A stretch of DNA of 16,031 bases, taken from positions 1-16,031 of the forward strand of contig JAUWHT010000328.1 of the NCBI GenBank assembly GCA_030605745.1, read 5' to 3'. The notes below the pieces were generated by a model, which saw only the letters and a program-made list of their open reading frames with translations, was not told where the DNA came from and did no database searches. The position numbers and the translations under genes were made by a program. The DNA comes from Pirellulales bacterium. Lineage in GTDB: Bacteria > Planctomycetota > Planctomycetia > Pirellulales > Thermoguttaceae. This document shows positions 4,690-11,750 of the stretch, piece after piece. The first letter of the stretch is position 1. Each line of letters opens with the position of its first letter.

Positions 4690-7647
4690 TCACCATCGCA
4701 GGGGTTTCTGCCACGCCTCTTTGAGTGTTTCCAAATCCACGTCGATGGCGGGCGAACCATTAGCATCAAGGATTACCAGTCTGTCCGAGTCGAGCACCTT
4801 GCCGATGTACGCGAACGGCTGCTGTTCGAGCATGTCTTGAAAGGCCTCGGCTTTGTCCTCTTCCACTTCGAGAAGGAACCGTGTGTTCGATTCACTGAAC
4901 AGCAGCACGGCGGTGGGCAGGTCTTCCTCGGGTTTGCCCTCGGTCTCAGTCAGGTAGGGGACATCGGCCAGCCGGATTTCCGCCCCCAGTCCGCCGGCGA
5001 AGGCCATCTCGGCTGCGGCCACGGCCAGCCCGCCCTCGCTCAGGTCGTGACACGAGCGGACTAGCCCGGCGTCAATCGCCCGGTGCAGCGCGGCGAAGAG
5101 TCCTTTGGCATATTTTGGATCGACCTTGGGCACCTCGCCGCCGGTGAGCGATTCGACCATAGCGAAATGCGAGCCGCCCATCTCGTTGCGGGTTAGCCCG
5201 ACGATGTAAAGGTGGTTGCCCGGCTGCTTCAGGTCCATAGTTACACAGCGGCCCACGTCGTCAACCTGGCCGATCGCGCTTATCAACAGTGTGGGCGGGA
5301 TGGAGATCGGCTCGTCGGCACCCTCGGGCCTGAACTCGTTGTTCAGGCTGTCCTTGCCGCTTATGAACGGCGTGCCCAACTCGACGGCCACGTCGTGACA
5401 GGCCGTGGCCGCGCGGACCAGCGAGCCGAGCGTCTCGGGCCGATCGGTGTTACCCCAACAGAAGTTGTCCAACAGCGCGATCCGGCTCGGGTCGGCCCCC
5501 ACCGCCACGCAGTTGCGGACCGCCTCGTCGATCGCACTGGCCGCCATGTGGTACGTTTCCAGGTCGCCGTAGCGGGGGTTCATGCCGCAGGAGATCACGA
5601 TCCCACGGCGCGAGTCGAGTACCGGCCGCAGCACGGCCGCATCGCCAGGCCCGTCGTTAGTCACGCCCACCAGCGGCTTGATCGCACTGCCGCCCTGCAC
5701 CTCATGGTCGTACTGCCGGATCACCCACTCCTTACTGCACACGTTCAACGAGCCAAGTATTGGGGTCAGAGCGCACTTAGTCATTAGTGCCGATGTGCGA
5801 TCAATGGCTACCTGTTTGCTACCGCCACTAATGACTAAGTGCGCTCTGACCCCATTATAGACGGCGTCGCGGATCACTGTGGGGCGGCCGTTGTGCAGGA
5901 AGTTCATTGCCAGGTCGGCCACCTGGTGCTCGTTGTACTTTAGCAGCAGTCGCCCGGTGGGCACGAACCGGCCGATCACCGTGGCCTCGACGCCTTCCGA
6001 GGCGCACAACTCGGACAACTCGTCCCAGTGTTCCTCCGGCACGCTGAGCGTCATGCGTTCCTGTGCCTCGGATATCCAGATTTCGGTGTAGGAGAGCCCT
6101 TCGTACTTCAGCGGGATCCGTTCGAGCCACACTTCCGCACCGATATTTTCGCCCATTTCGCCCACGGCGCTGGAGAACCCGCCGGCGCCGCAGTCGGTCA
6201 CGGCGTTGTACAGCCCGCGATCGCGTGCGACCAGCAGCACGTCCAGCAGCATTTTTTCGGTGATTGCGTTTCCGATCTGCACGGCCCCGCCGGAGACGGT
6301 TTCGCTCTGGCTGGTCAGTTCGGCGGAACTGAACGTGGCGCCGTGTATTCCGTCGCGCCCGGTGCGTCCGCCGACGGCCACCACCAGGTCGCCCGGCCGC
6401 GGCTGCTTGAACGACATCTCGCGTGGGATCAGGCCCACGTTTCCGCAGTAGACCAGCGGGTTGCCCAGATACCGCGGGTCGAAGTAGAGCGCGCCGTTGA
6501 CCGTCGGGATGCCCATGCGGTTGCCGTAATCGCGCACGCCGGCGACCACGCCCTGCATCACGCGCCGCGGATGGAGCACACCGGCCGGCAGCGTCTCGCT
6601 CGGTGTATCCGGCGGGGCGAAGCAGAAGACGTCGGTGTTGGCGATCGGCTTGGCGCCCATGCCGGTCCCCATCGGATCGCGGATCACCCCGCCGATGCCC
6701 GTGTTTGCGCCGCCGTACGGCTCCAGGGCCGAGGGATGGTTGTGCGTCTCAACCTTGAACACGACGTTGTACTTGTCGTCGAAGCGGATCACACCGGCGT
6801 TGTCCTCGAACACGCTCACGCACCAGTCCCGCTCGCCGGCATCCTGTCGGATTTTCTGCGTGGCGGCGAAGATCGTCTCTTTAAGCATATTCTCGAAGTG
6901 TCGCTCGCCCGATGGACCTTTGTAGCGGATCCGCCCGGCCAGCGTCTTGTGACTGCAATGTTCGCTCCAGGTCTGCGCGATGGTCTCCAACTCGACGTCT
7001 GTCGGATCGCGGCCCAACTCGTCGAAGTGCGCCCGGATCGTTTGCATCTCGACCAGCGACAGGTAAAGCTGGCCTTCCAAGGCCAATCGCTCGAGTGCCG
7101 CGTCGTCCATCAGGCTGATCGGCACGGTGACCAACTGGAAATCATAGGGCGAGCCGACTTCCAAGTGCCGGAAATCCAGTGGACCAACGATCACCTGCTC
7201 GACCGCGTCGTTGGCCAGGACCTTCGAGCAAAGCACTTCGAGCCGGTTGTCCGCCAGCTCGCCGATCCAATACTTCTTCAGCGTGCGGATTGTCTCTGCC
7301 TGAATGTCCATATCGGCGATCGCCGCCAGCGCGCTGTCGGCCACCGGGTCCATCACGCCCGGCTTGGGGAGCACGTGGATCAACCGCTGCTGTCCGTCGG
7401 GCGCCTGAGTCAAGGTCTCGTCGCCAACCGGGGCCACCACCGTGCGCTCGACCACCTGATCGGCCAGCAACTCCTGTGCGATTCGCGTGATTTGCTGCCG
7501 GTCGAGGTCGCCCTGGATCAAGTACCCCCGGGCAGCAGCGACAGAAAGGTTCTCTGTCAGTCCCAACTCGGCAGCCGAGGCGGCCACTGCTCGGGCGATC
7601 AGGTCCGGTTGGCCCTCGGACGGATAGATGTCAACTTCCCAAAGCAT
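4690..7647 (-). CDS. purL: Phosphoribosylformylglycinamidine synthase, synthetase subunit (PurL) fused to PurS-like domains
   Basis: PurL makes FGAM from FGAR, ATP and ammonia delivered by PurQ. At 985 residues it is longer than the roughly 740-residue small PurL. The extra N terminus looks like two PurS-like modules (about 1-73, starting MLWEVDIYPSEG, and about 88-157, starting RLIHVLPKPGVMDP), which explains why no separate purS is seen. The core shows TWSEHCSHKT (226-235), HNHPSALEPYGGANTGIGG (302-320), and KEWVIRQYDHEVQGGS after the insert. There is no glutaminase domain. Residues 599-629 are encoded by a 94-bp palindromic mobile repeat inserted in frame between VIRDAVYN and LGSLNVCSKEW; the frame stays open and both flanks remain normal, so the protein is probably functional. 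The gene lies between tyrA and purQ on the same strand. Its start codon falls inside a 22-bp duplication. Confidence 0.95.
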   Translation of the reverse strand: MLWEVDIYPSEGQPDLIARAVAASAAELGLTENLSVAAARGYLIQGDLDRQQITRIAQELLADQVVERTVVAPVGDETLTQAPDGQQRLIHVLPKPGVMDPVADSALAAIADMDIQAETIRTLKKYWIGELADNRLEVLCSKVLANDAVEQVIVGPLDFRHLEVGSPYDFQLVTVPISLMDDAALERLALEGQLYLSLVEMQTIRAHFDELGRDPTDVELETIAQTWSEHCSHKTLAGRIRYKGPSGERHFENMLKETIFAATQKIRQDAGERDWCVSVFEDNAGVIRFDDKYNVVFKVETHNHPSALEPYGGANTGIGGVIRDPMGTGMGAKPIANTDVFCFAPPDTPSETLPAGVLHPRRVMQGVVAGVRDYGNRMGIPTVNGALYFDPRYLGNPLVYCGNVGLIPREMSFKQPRPGDLVVAVGGRTGRDGIHGATFSSAELTSQSETVSGGAVQIGNAITEKMLLDVLLVARDRGLYNAVTDCGAGGFSSAVGEMGENIGAEVWLERIPLKYEGLSYTEIWISEAQERMTLSVPEEHWDELSELCASEGVEATVIGRFVPTGRLLLKYNEHQVADLAMNFLHNGRPTVIRDAVYNGVRAHLVISGGSKQVAIDRTSALMTKCALTPILGSLNVCSKEWVIRQYDHEVQGGSAIKPLVGVTNDGPGDAAVLRPVLDSRRGIVISCGMNPRYGDLETYHMAASAIDEAVRNCVAVGADPSRIALLDNFCWGNTDRPETLGSLVRAATACHDVAVELGTPFISGKDSLNNEFRPEGADEPISIPPTLLISAIGQVDDVGRCVTMDLKQPGNHLYIVGLTRNEMGGSHFAMVESLTGGEVPKVDPKYAKGLFAALHRAIDAGLVRSCHDLSEGGLAVAAAEMAFAGGLGAEIRLADVPYLTETEGKPEEDLPTAVLLFSESNTRFLLEVEEDKAEAFQDMLEQQPFAYIGKVLDSDRLVILDANGSPAIDVDLETLKEAWQKPLRW
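5761..5854. mobile_element. 94-bp palindromic element inserted in frame in purL
   Basis: Perfect 29-bp inverted arms at 5761-5789 (starting TGGGGTCAGAGCGCAC) and 5826-5854 surround a 36-bp centre. It lies inside purL and is translated there as residues 599-629, beginning GVRAHLVISGG and ending ALTP. Each strand has exactly one stop-free frame, and purL uses the open one on its strand. A second copy of the same length is at 7664-7757 with three differences, all in the centre. It encodes no transposase, so it is a non-autonomous MITE- or REP-like element probably mobilised in trans. Confidence 0.92.
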
Positions 7648-7659
7648 CGCGGTTCTTCT
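7638..7659. repeat. 22-bp direct repeat, purL-side copy
   Basis: It is repeated at 7765-7786 with one mismatch (CCCAAAGC against CCCAGAGC); the last 17 bases are identical. This copy carries the start codon of purL (ATG at 7645-7647 on the minus strand). Together the two copies flank the 94-bp element like a long target-site duplication. Confidence 0.88.
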
Positions 7660-7663
7660 AATT

Positions 7664-7757
7664 TGGGGTCAGAGCGCACTTAGTCATTAGTGCCGATGTG
7701 CGTTCAATGGCTATCTGTTTGCTGCCGCCACTAATGACTAAGTGCGCTCTGACCCCA
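7664..7757. mobile_element. Second copy of the 94-bp palindromic element, at the tyrA/purL junction
   Basis: It has the same 29-bp perfect inverted arms (7664-7692 and 7729-7757) and the same length as the copy in purL, with three substitutions in the centre. The outer flank TTRTAGAC is also shared. Read on the tyrA strand it supplies WGQSALSH and a stop codon. It separates tyrA from purL and is flanked by the 22-bp duplication. Confidence 0.92.
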
Positions 7758-8603
7758 TTGTAGACCCAGAGCATCGCGGTTCTTCTTCGCTAGAGTGAGT
7801 AGTTGTTCCAGTTCAGCCTGGTCGCCGTCACGGATAGCACGGTACAAGGCGGCCAGTTTCGCCCCGTATTGCTCTAGTGCCGAGAGCACGTTGTCGCGGT
7901 TGAGCATCAGGATCTGCACCCAGAGTTTTGGATCGCCGGCGGCAAGCCGCGTGGTATCGAGAATCCCGGTGCCGGTTAGCCGAAAGAGCGTTTCCGGAAC
8001 CGTGGCAACCAACGCCGCAGCCGCCATGTGCGGCAAGTGGCTGGTCATCGCCAACGCCCGATCGTGTTCCTCGGCCGACATCTTGATCACGACCGACCCG
8101 AGGGCCTCCCAAAACTCTTCAATCAGGTCGTAGTCTTCCGCGCGGGTGTTTCGAGTGGGGGTAATCAGGGCGATTCGTCCGTCGAATAGCTCGGGCTTGG
8201 CATAGCTGGGGCCGGCTTTCTCGCTCCCGGCCAGCGGATGGCTGCCCAGGAAGCGGCAACCTCGCGGCAACTGCCCGTCCAGCGCGGCGACAATTGCCTG
8301 CTTCGCGCTGCCCACGTCGGTGATCAGCGTGCCCTCGGGACAGTGCTCGGCAGCCGTGCGGACGTCCTGGACGATCCGGCCTACCGGCGTGCAGACGATG
8401 ACCAGCTCGGCGTCGGCGACCCCCTTGGACAGATCGATCGTGGTATTAGTCACCGCGCCCACGCGCCGGGCAATTCGCAAGTTGACCTGGCGGCGTCCGA
8501 TTCCGACGATTTTTTCAGCCAGCCCCCGCTTCCGCAGCCCCAGCCCGATCGACCCCCCGATCAACCCAACCCCAACGATTGCGACGCTTTGCAGGCGTTC
8601 CAT
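7731..8603 (-). CDS. tyrA: Prephenate dehydrogenase (TyrA)
   Basis: This enzyme oxidatively decarboxylates prephenate (or arogenate) with NAD(P)+ on the way to tyrosine. The 290-residue protein has a Rossmann start VAIVGVGLIGGSIG (Gly11, Gly13, Gly16), GSHPLAGSEKAG (120-131, His122), and the helical motif MTSHLPHMAA (187-195). There is no chorismate mutase or ACT domain, so it is the short monofunctional type. The start ATG at 8603 is preceded by GGGAGGAG with very tight spacing. The last residues, WGQSALSH, and the TAG stop are encoded by the 94-bp repeat. Before the insertion the protein probably ended KKNRDALGS, with its stop inside purL. It is the first of three minus-strand genes with purL and purQ. 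Confidence 0.93.
   Translation of the reverse strand: MERLQSVAIVGVGLIGGSIGLGLRKRGLAEKIVGIGRRQVNLRIARRVGAVTNTTIDLSKGVADAELVIVCTPVGRIVQDVRTAAEHCPEGTLITDVGSAKQAIVAALDGQLPRGCRFLGSHPLAGSEKAGPSYAKPELFDGRIALITPTRNTRAEDYDLIEEFWEALGSVVIKMSAEEHDRALAMTSHLPHMAAAALVATVPETLFRLTGTGILDTTRLAAGDPKLWVQILMLNRDNVLSALEQYGAKLAALYRAIRDGDQAELEQLLTLAKKNRDALGLQWGQSALSH
7765..7786. repeat. 22-bp direct repeat, tyrA-side copy
   Basis: This is the partner of 7638-7659 with one mismatch. Here the sequence encodes the native tyrA end (KNRDALG). The two copies begin 127 bp apart and enclose the palindromic element. Confidence 0.88.
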
Positions 8604-8690
8604 GGCTCCTCCCAGTGGAAATCCAACGGGCGAAGTTGATCATTCTAGCAGATGACCGCCAGCACATGGCAGGGGCCCCGGTGGGGGGCA

Positions 8691-8748
8691 CATAAAGCCT
8701 CGACCGGTGGTCGCGCCACACCACAAAGCCGCGACCGGTGGTCGCGCT
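8691..8748. repeat. Two direct copies of the GC-rich hairpin repeat between tyrA and aat
   Basis: The copies at about 8691-8717 and 8721-8748 match the 29-bp unit of 25-140 (AAAGCC-CGACCGGTGGTCGCG). The first has a T in the left stem (CTCGACC). They lie in the divergent gap between tyrA and aat. Confidence 0.9.
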
Positions 8749-8795
8749 CGTCTCGTGTGCCAATTAGCGTGGAGACAAACCCCGCGGCTTGCTCC

Positions 8796-8823
8796 GGCGC
8801 GACCACCGGTCGCGGCTTTATGG
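8796..8823 (-). repeat. Inverted copy of the GC-rich hairpin repeat upstream of aat
   Basis: GGCGCGACCACCGGTCGCGG plus CTTTATGG is the reverse complement of the two copies at 8691-8748. As at 25-202, direct copies are followed by one inverted copy some tens of bases away. It ends 32 bp before the aat start and could pair with the earlier copies. Confidence 0.9.
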
Positions 8824-8855
8824 TATGGTAGATTCACGCGTGCCCCTCGCCCCTT

Positions 8856-9527
8856 ATGAACCTCCTTCCTCCATCACGGTTCTTTCCGCCGGCTGAAACG
8901 GCGGATGTGGAGGGGTTGATCGGATTTGGCGGTGAACTCTCGCCCGAGTGTCTGCTGGACGCCTACTCGCACGGGATCTTCCCCTGGCCAATCAGCGACG
9001 CCAAGGCCACGGTGGCCTGGTGGTCGCCCGACCCGAGGGCGATTATCGAGCTGGACCGGTTCCACGTCCCGCGGCGGCTGAGGCGGACCTGCCGCAGTGG
9101 GCGGTTCCATGTCACTCGCGACCAGGATTTCGCCGGCGTGATCCGCGGCTGTGCCACAGCGCCCGATCGAACCGGCGGAACCTGGCTGACCGGGCAGATG
9201 ATCGGGGCGTACATCCGGCTGCATGAGCTGGGCCACGCCCACAGTGTCGAGGTCTGGCATAAAGGGGAGTTGGCCGGTGGTACATACGGGGTGTCGATCG
9301 GCGGGCTGTTTGCTGCCGAGTCGAAGTTCTACCGCCTGCGTGACGCCTCGAAGGTGGCCCTGGTCCACCTGGTCGAACACCTCGATCGGCGGGGCTACAG
9401 CCTATTCGATATCCAGCAATTCACGCCCCATACGGCGCAGTTCGGCGCGATCGAAATACCCCGCAGGCAGTACCTCGCCCGGCTCGCCGATGCACTCACC
9501 CGACCAGTGACTTTCGAGGACGAGTAA
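8856..9527 (+). CDS. aat: Leucyl/phenylalanyl-tRNA-protein transferase (Aat)
   Basis: Aat transfers Leu or Phe from tRNA to N-terminal Arg/Lys of proteins, creating N-degrons for ClpS/ClpAP. The 223-residue product has the family features: FPPAETADVEGLIGFGGELSP at the start, the YSHGIFPWP segment near 38-46, AWWSPDPRAII, TWLTGQMIGAYIRLHELGHAHSVEVW, the core GGTYGVSIGGLFAAESKF, and FTPHTAQFGAIEIPRRQYL near the end. Length is normal. No clear Shine-Dalgarno precedes the ATG at 8856. It is divergent from tyrA, with a repeat cluster in the gap. Confidence 0.94.
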   Translation: MNLLPPSRFFPPAETADVEGLIGFGGELSPECLLDAYSHGIFPWPISDAKATVAWWSPDPRAIIELDRFHVPRRLRRTCRSGRFHVTRDQDFAGVIRGCATAPDRTGGTWLTGQMIGAYIRLHELGHAHSVEVWHKGELAGGTYGVSIGGLFAAESKFYRLRDASKVALVHLVEHLDRRGYSLFDIQQFTPHTAQFGAIEIPRRQYLARLADALTRPVTFEDE

Positions 9528-9584
9528 AGCGAGCCGCGGGCTGCTCCCCGCACCAATTGGCGCCGGGAGAAGCCGCAGTGTATA

Positions 9585-10820
9585 ATGCAGTACATGAATC
9601 GTGGTGAAATGGTTTTGGCCGTCATGCTGACGGCGTTGAGTGTCGCATCCGCCCAGGCGTGTAACGTGCCCGTGTATCGCTATGCGATGTACAACTGGGC
9701 CTCGGCGCCGTATCTGGTGTTCTATTTTCACCATGGCCAGGTTGCCGAGGAGGACCAGCCGGTTAACCGGCTGCTGGCCGAGCTGATCGATACTGAACCG
9801 GCGCCGAACTTGATATTCAAAGCAGTGGACGCCACGCAGGACGAACAAGTTGAGCAGCTCCCCCAACTGGTCCGCGAAGCCTGGCAGTCGCACTCGCAGG
9901 GGACCGAGCCGCTACACCTGGTTTTCACCCCCTGGGGCGCCCAGTTGTTTGCCGGCCGGCTCGATGTGGCCGCCGTTCGCTCGATGGTCGATTCGCCCGC
10001 GCGAAAGTGGCTGGGGGAACTGCTTGCCCAGGGCAACGCCGCCGTGCTATTGATCCTGACCGGTCCCGATGCGGCGGAGAACCGGCGGGCCGAAGACGTG
10101 GCCGCCGGTGTAATCGCCCAGGTTGCCGATGGTGATTTCGCCGGTCCTAGCAACTTCCTTCCCGAGCCGACCGAGGGCGCCGCTGCCGATAGCGACCCTC
10201 AGGGCCTCCCAGCCGCGAGGTTCGAGGTGGCCTCGCTGAAGCTGTCGCGGACCGATCCGGCCGAAAAGTGGCTCGTCAAAATGTTATTGTCCGTCGAATC
10301 GGACCTGCACGAGTTTCCAAAAGAGCCGATGATTTTCGCCGTTTACGGCCGCGGCCGGGCGATGCCGCCCTACGTGGGCAAGGGGATCACGCCGGAGAAC
10401 CTCGCCGAGTGCGTCGCCTTCCTCAGCGGTGCATGTTCGTGCATGGTGAAGGAGCAGAACCCGGGCATGGACCTGTTGTTCCACTGGGATTGGGGAGCGG
10501 TGGCCGACGCAATGGCGGCCGAGGAGGAAGACACCGGTGGCGGGCTGTTCGGATACCAGGAATTCATGCCCGACCAGTCAGGAAACTGGACCGAAACGCC
10601 TCTGCCGGAAGACGATACCGAGGACACGGCCAAAGAACCCACCACGGCGGTCAAAGAAACACCTGCCACGCCGAAATCTCCTGCGAAGGTAAACCGAAGC
10701 CCGTCGACATACGAGTCGTTTGCCGCTCGGCAGGCGTGGAAGATCGGCGTCGGTCTTGCCGCGGCTGCAATTCTCGTGCTGGCGGCGGGTTTTGTGCTGG
10801 TCCGTCGTCGGCAACCATGA
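9585..10820 (+). CDS. Secreted or membrane-anchored protein of unknown function (signal peptide, C-terminal TM)
   Basis: I do not recognise a characterised family. The 411-residue frame begins with a likely signal peptide (MNRGEMVLAVMLTALSVASAQA) ending just before a Cys, then CNVPVYRYAMYNW. A second start at ATG 9594 would give a cleaner signal sequence; GGGAGA sits about 12 nt before the first ATG. A folded region extends to about residue 320 (YLVFYFHHG, MIFAVYGRGRAMPPYVGKGI, FLSGACSCMVKEQNPGMDLLF). An acidic then Thr/Pro/Lys-rich linker follows (about 335-375), and a single transmembrane helix (about 387-406) ends in RRRQP. It would expose its main domain outside the membrane with a short cytoplasmic tail. 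The ABC ATPase gene starts 42 bp downstream on the same strand, suggesting one operon and a role with a transporter, but the substrate is unknown. Confidence 0.75.
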   Translation: MQYMNRGEMVLAVMLTALSVASAQACNVPVYRYAMYNWASAPYLVFYFHHGQVAEEDQPVNRLLAELIDTEPAPNLIFKAVDATQDEQVEQLPQLVREAWQSHSQGTEPLHLVFTPWGAQLFAGRLDVAAVRSMVDSPARKWLGELLAQGNAAVLLILTGPDAAENRRAEDVAAGVIAQVADGDFAGPSNFLPEPTEGAAADSDPQGLPAARFEVASLKLSRTDPAEKWLVKMLLSVESDLHEFPKEPMIFAVYGRGRAMPPYVGKGITPENLAECVAFLSGACSCMVKEQNPGMDLLFHWDWGAVADAMAAEEEDTGGGLFGYQEFMPDQSGNWTETPLPEDDTEDTAKEPTTAVKETPATPKSPAKVNRSPSTYESFAARQAWKIGVGLAAAAILVLAAGFVLVRRRQP

Positions 10821-10828
10821 TTACTTGA

Positions 10829-10860
10829 CAATAGCCGGGACGCAACGCGTCGCGGGGACA
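10829..10860. repeat. ATAGCCGGG-type repeat directly upstream of the ABC ATPase gene
   Basis: AATAGCCGGGACGCAACGCG followed by TCGCGGGGACA fills the short spacer before ATG 10863. The same module recurs at 11595-11653 and, reversed, at 14700-14772. Its GGGGA supplies the only purine-rich ribosome-binding candidate for the ATPase gene. Confidence 0.85.
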
Positions 10861-10862
10861 CC

Positions 10863-11579
10863 ATGATCCACCTCGAAAATGTCAGCAAGATCTACCGCAC
10901 GGCCGACGGGCCGGTCCACGCGCTATCTGGGTTAAGCATGGACGTGGGGCAGGGCGAGTTCGTCGCGGTCCGTGGACCCAGCGGCTGCGGCAAGTCCACG
11001 CTGTTGATGATCGCCGGCGGGCTGGGTATGCCGACCTCGGGCCGCGTAGTGGTCGCCGGCGAGGACCTGCCGGCGATCTCCTCGGCCGCCCGGGCAAGGT
11101 TCCGCGCCCGGCGGATCGGGTTCGTCTTCCAAATGTTCCATCTGCTGCCCTATCTGACCGTGTTGGAGAACGTGACGGCAGCCATCACAAAGCCGCGACC
11201 GTCGGTCGCGCCCAACGCCACAAAGCCGCGCCCGTCGGTCGCGCCACACCATAAACCCGCCGCAAGGGACCGGGCAACCGAACTCCTGGAAAAATTCCAA
11301 CTCGCCGACCGGCTCCGACACCGACCGGCCGAACTCAGCGCCGGCGAGTGCCAGCGCGTGGCCATCGCCCGGGCACTGGTCAACCGGCCGCAGCTTATAC
11401 TGGCCGATGAGCCGACCGGGAACCTTGATCCGGAAAGCGCCGCCACCGTGCTCGACCTTTTGGCCGATTTCCATCGCCAGGGCGGCACCGTCCTGCTGGT
11501 CACCCACCAGGAGCGTGCCGCCGGCTATGCCGAGCGAACCATCCTGCTGCGAGCCGGCTCGATCGCGGGGACACAATAG
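10863..11579 (+). CDS. ABC transporter ATP-binding protein (LolD/MacB-like) with in-frame repeat insertion
   Basis: This is a 238-residue cytoplasmic ATPase of the LolD/MacB/FtsE type that powers lipoprotein or macrolide-type export with FtsX-like permeases. It shows Walker A GPSGCGKST (38-46), Q-loop Gln90 in FVFQMFHLLPYLTVLENV, signature LSAGECQR (158-165, with Ala for the usual Gly), Walker B LILADEP (178-184) with Glu183, and switch His214. Residues about 109-131 (TKPRPSVAPNA repeated, then HHK) are translated from two GC-rich hairpin repeats and are absent from relatives as I know them. They lie in the helical subdomain between Q-loop and signature. The gene follows an exported protein gene by 42 bp. 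No permease gene is adjacent. The final GTQ and stop derive from repeat sequence. Confidence 0.9.
   Translation: MIHLENVSKIYRTADGPVHALSGLSMDVGQGEFVAVRGPSGCGKSTLLMIAGGLGMPTSGRVVVAGEDLPAISSAARARFRARRIGFVFQMFHLLPYLTVLENVTAAITKPRPSVAPNATKPRPSVAPHHKPAARDRATELLEKFQLADRLRHRPAELSAGECQRVAIARALVNRPQLILADEPTGNLDPESAATVLDLLADFHRQGGTVLLVTHQERAAGYAERTILLRAGSIAGTQ
11187..11246. repeat. Two GC-rich hairpin repeats inside the ABC ATPase gene
   Basis: ACAAAGCCGCGACC-GTC-GGTCGCGCC at 11187-11213 and a second copy at 11220-11246 are 33 bp apart. They belong to the family at 25-140 and 8691-8748, but the loop is GTC instead of GGT. The 33-bp period keeps both copies in the same reading frame. The unit has no stop codon in any of the six frames. 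Confidence 0.9.
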
Positions 11580-11653
11580 CCGTCGCGGGTACACAATAGC
11601 CGGGACGCAACGCGTCGCGGGAATGCACCCGCGGGGCGTTGCCCCCCGGCTAT
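11566..11653. repeat. ATAGCCGGG-type palindromic repeat at the 3' end of the ABC ATPase gene
   Basis: A full element at 11596-11653 starts ATAGCCGGG and ends CCCGGCTAT, containing ACGCAACGCGTCGCGGG and GCGGGGCGTTGCCCC. It is preceded by two partial copies of CGCGGG-ACACAATAGCCG. The first partial copy carries the TAG stop of the ATPase gene (11577-11579). The palindromic ends would let it act as a terminator-like hairpin. Confidence 0.82.
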
Positions 11654-11735
11654 CGCTGAAGTGTTACCCAATTCTTAAAACCAAGTTGTTCAAGGTGCAA
11701 CGGCACCCCCCCCTACGGTAGTGTAATGCCCGGAC

Positions 11736-11750
11736 AGCAGGAAGACTTCC
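11736..11750. repeat. Short hairpin upstream of the response regulator gene
   Basis: CAGGAAG-A-CTTCCTG is a 7-bp inverted repeat in the leader about 90 bp before the response regulator start. It could be an operator half-site pair or an RNA hairpin. Nothing else in 11654-11836 stands out except TATAAG at 11794-11799, a weak -10 candidate. Confidence 0.35.

Noticed and set aside
5761..5854. Rho-independent terminator or attenuator within purL
   Set aside because: The hairpin is inside an intact coding frame and has a second copy of the same length elsewhere with no U-tract, so a mobile repeat is the better reading.
6028..7683. Long 551-codon frame antisense to purL
   Set aside because: It is a shadow frame of GC-rich purL, rich in His/Arg/Asp as expected for antisense translation, while the minus-strand PurL motifs are unequivocal.
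10268..10828. 186-codon frame overlapping the exported protein gene
   Set aside because: It is out of frame with the longer gene that has a signal peptide and TM helix, and its Arg/Gly-rich composition is typical of a shadow frame.
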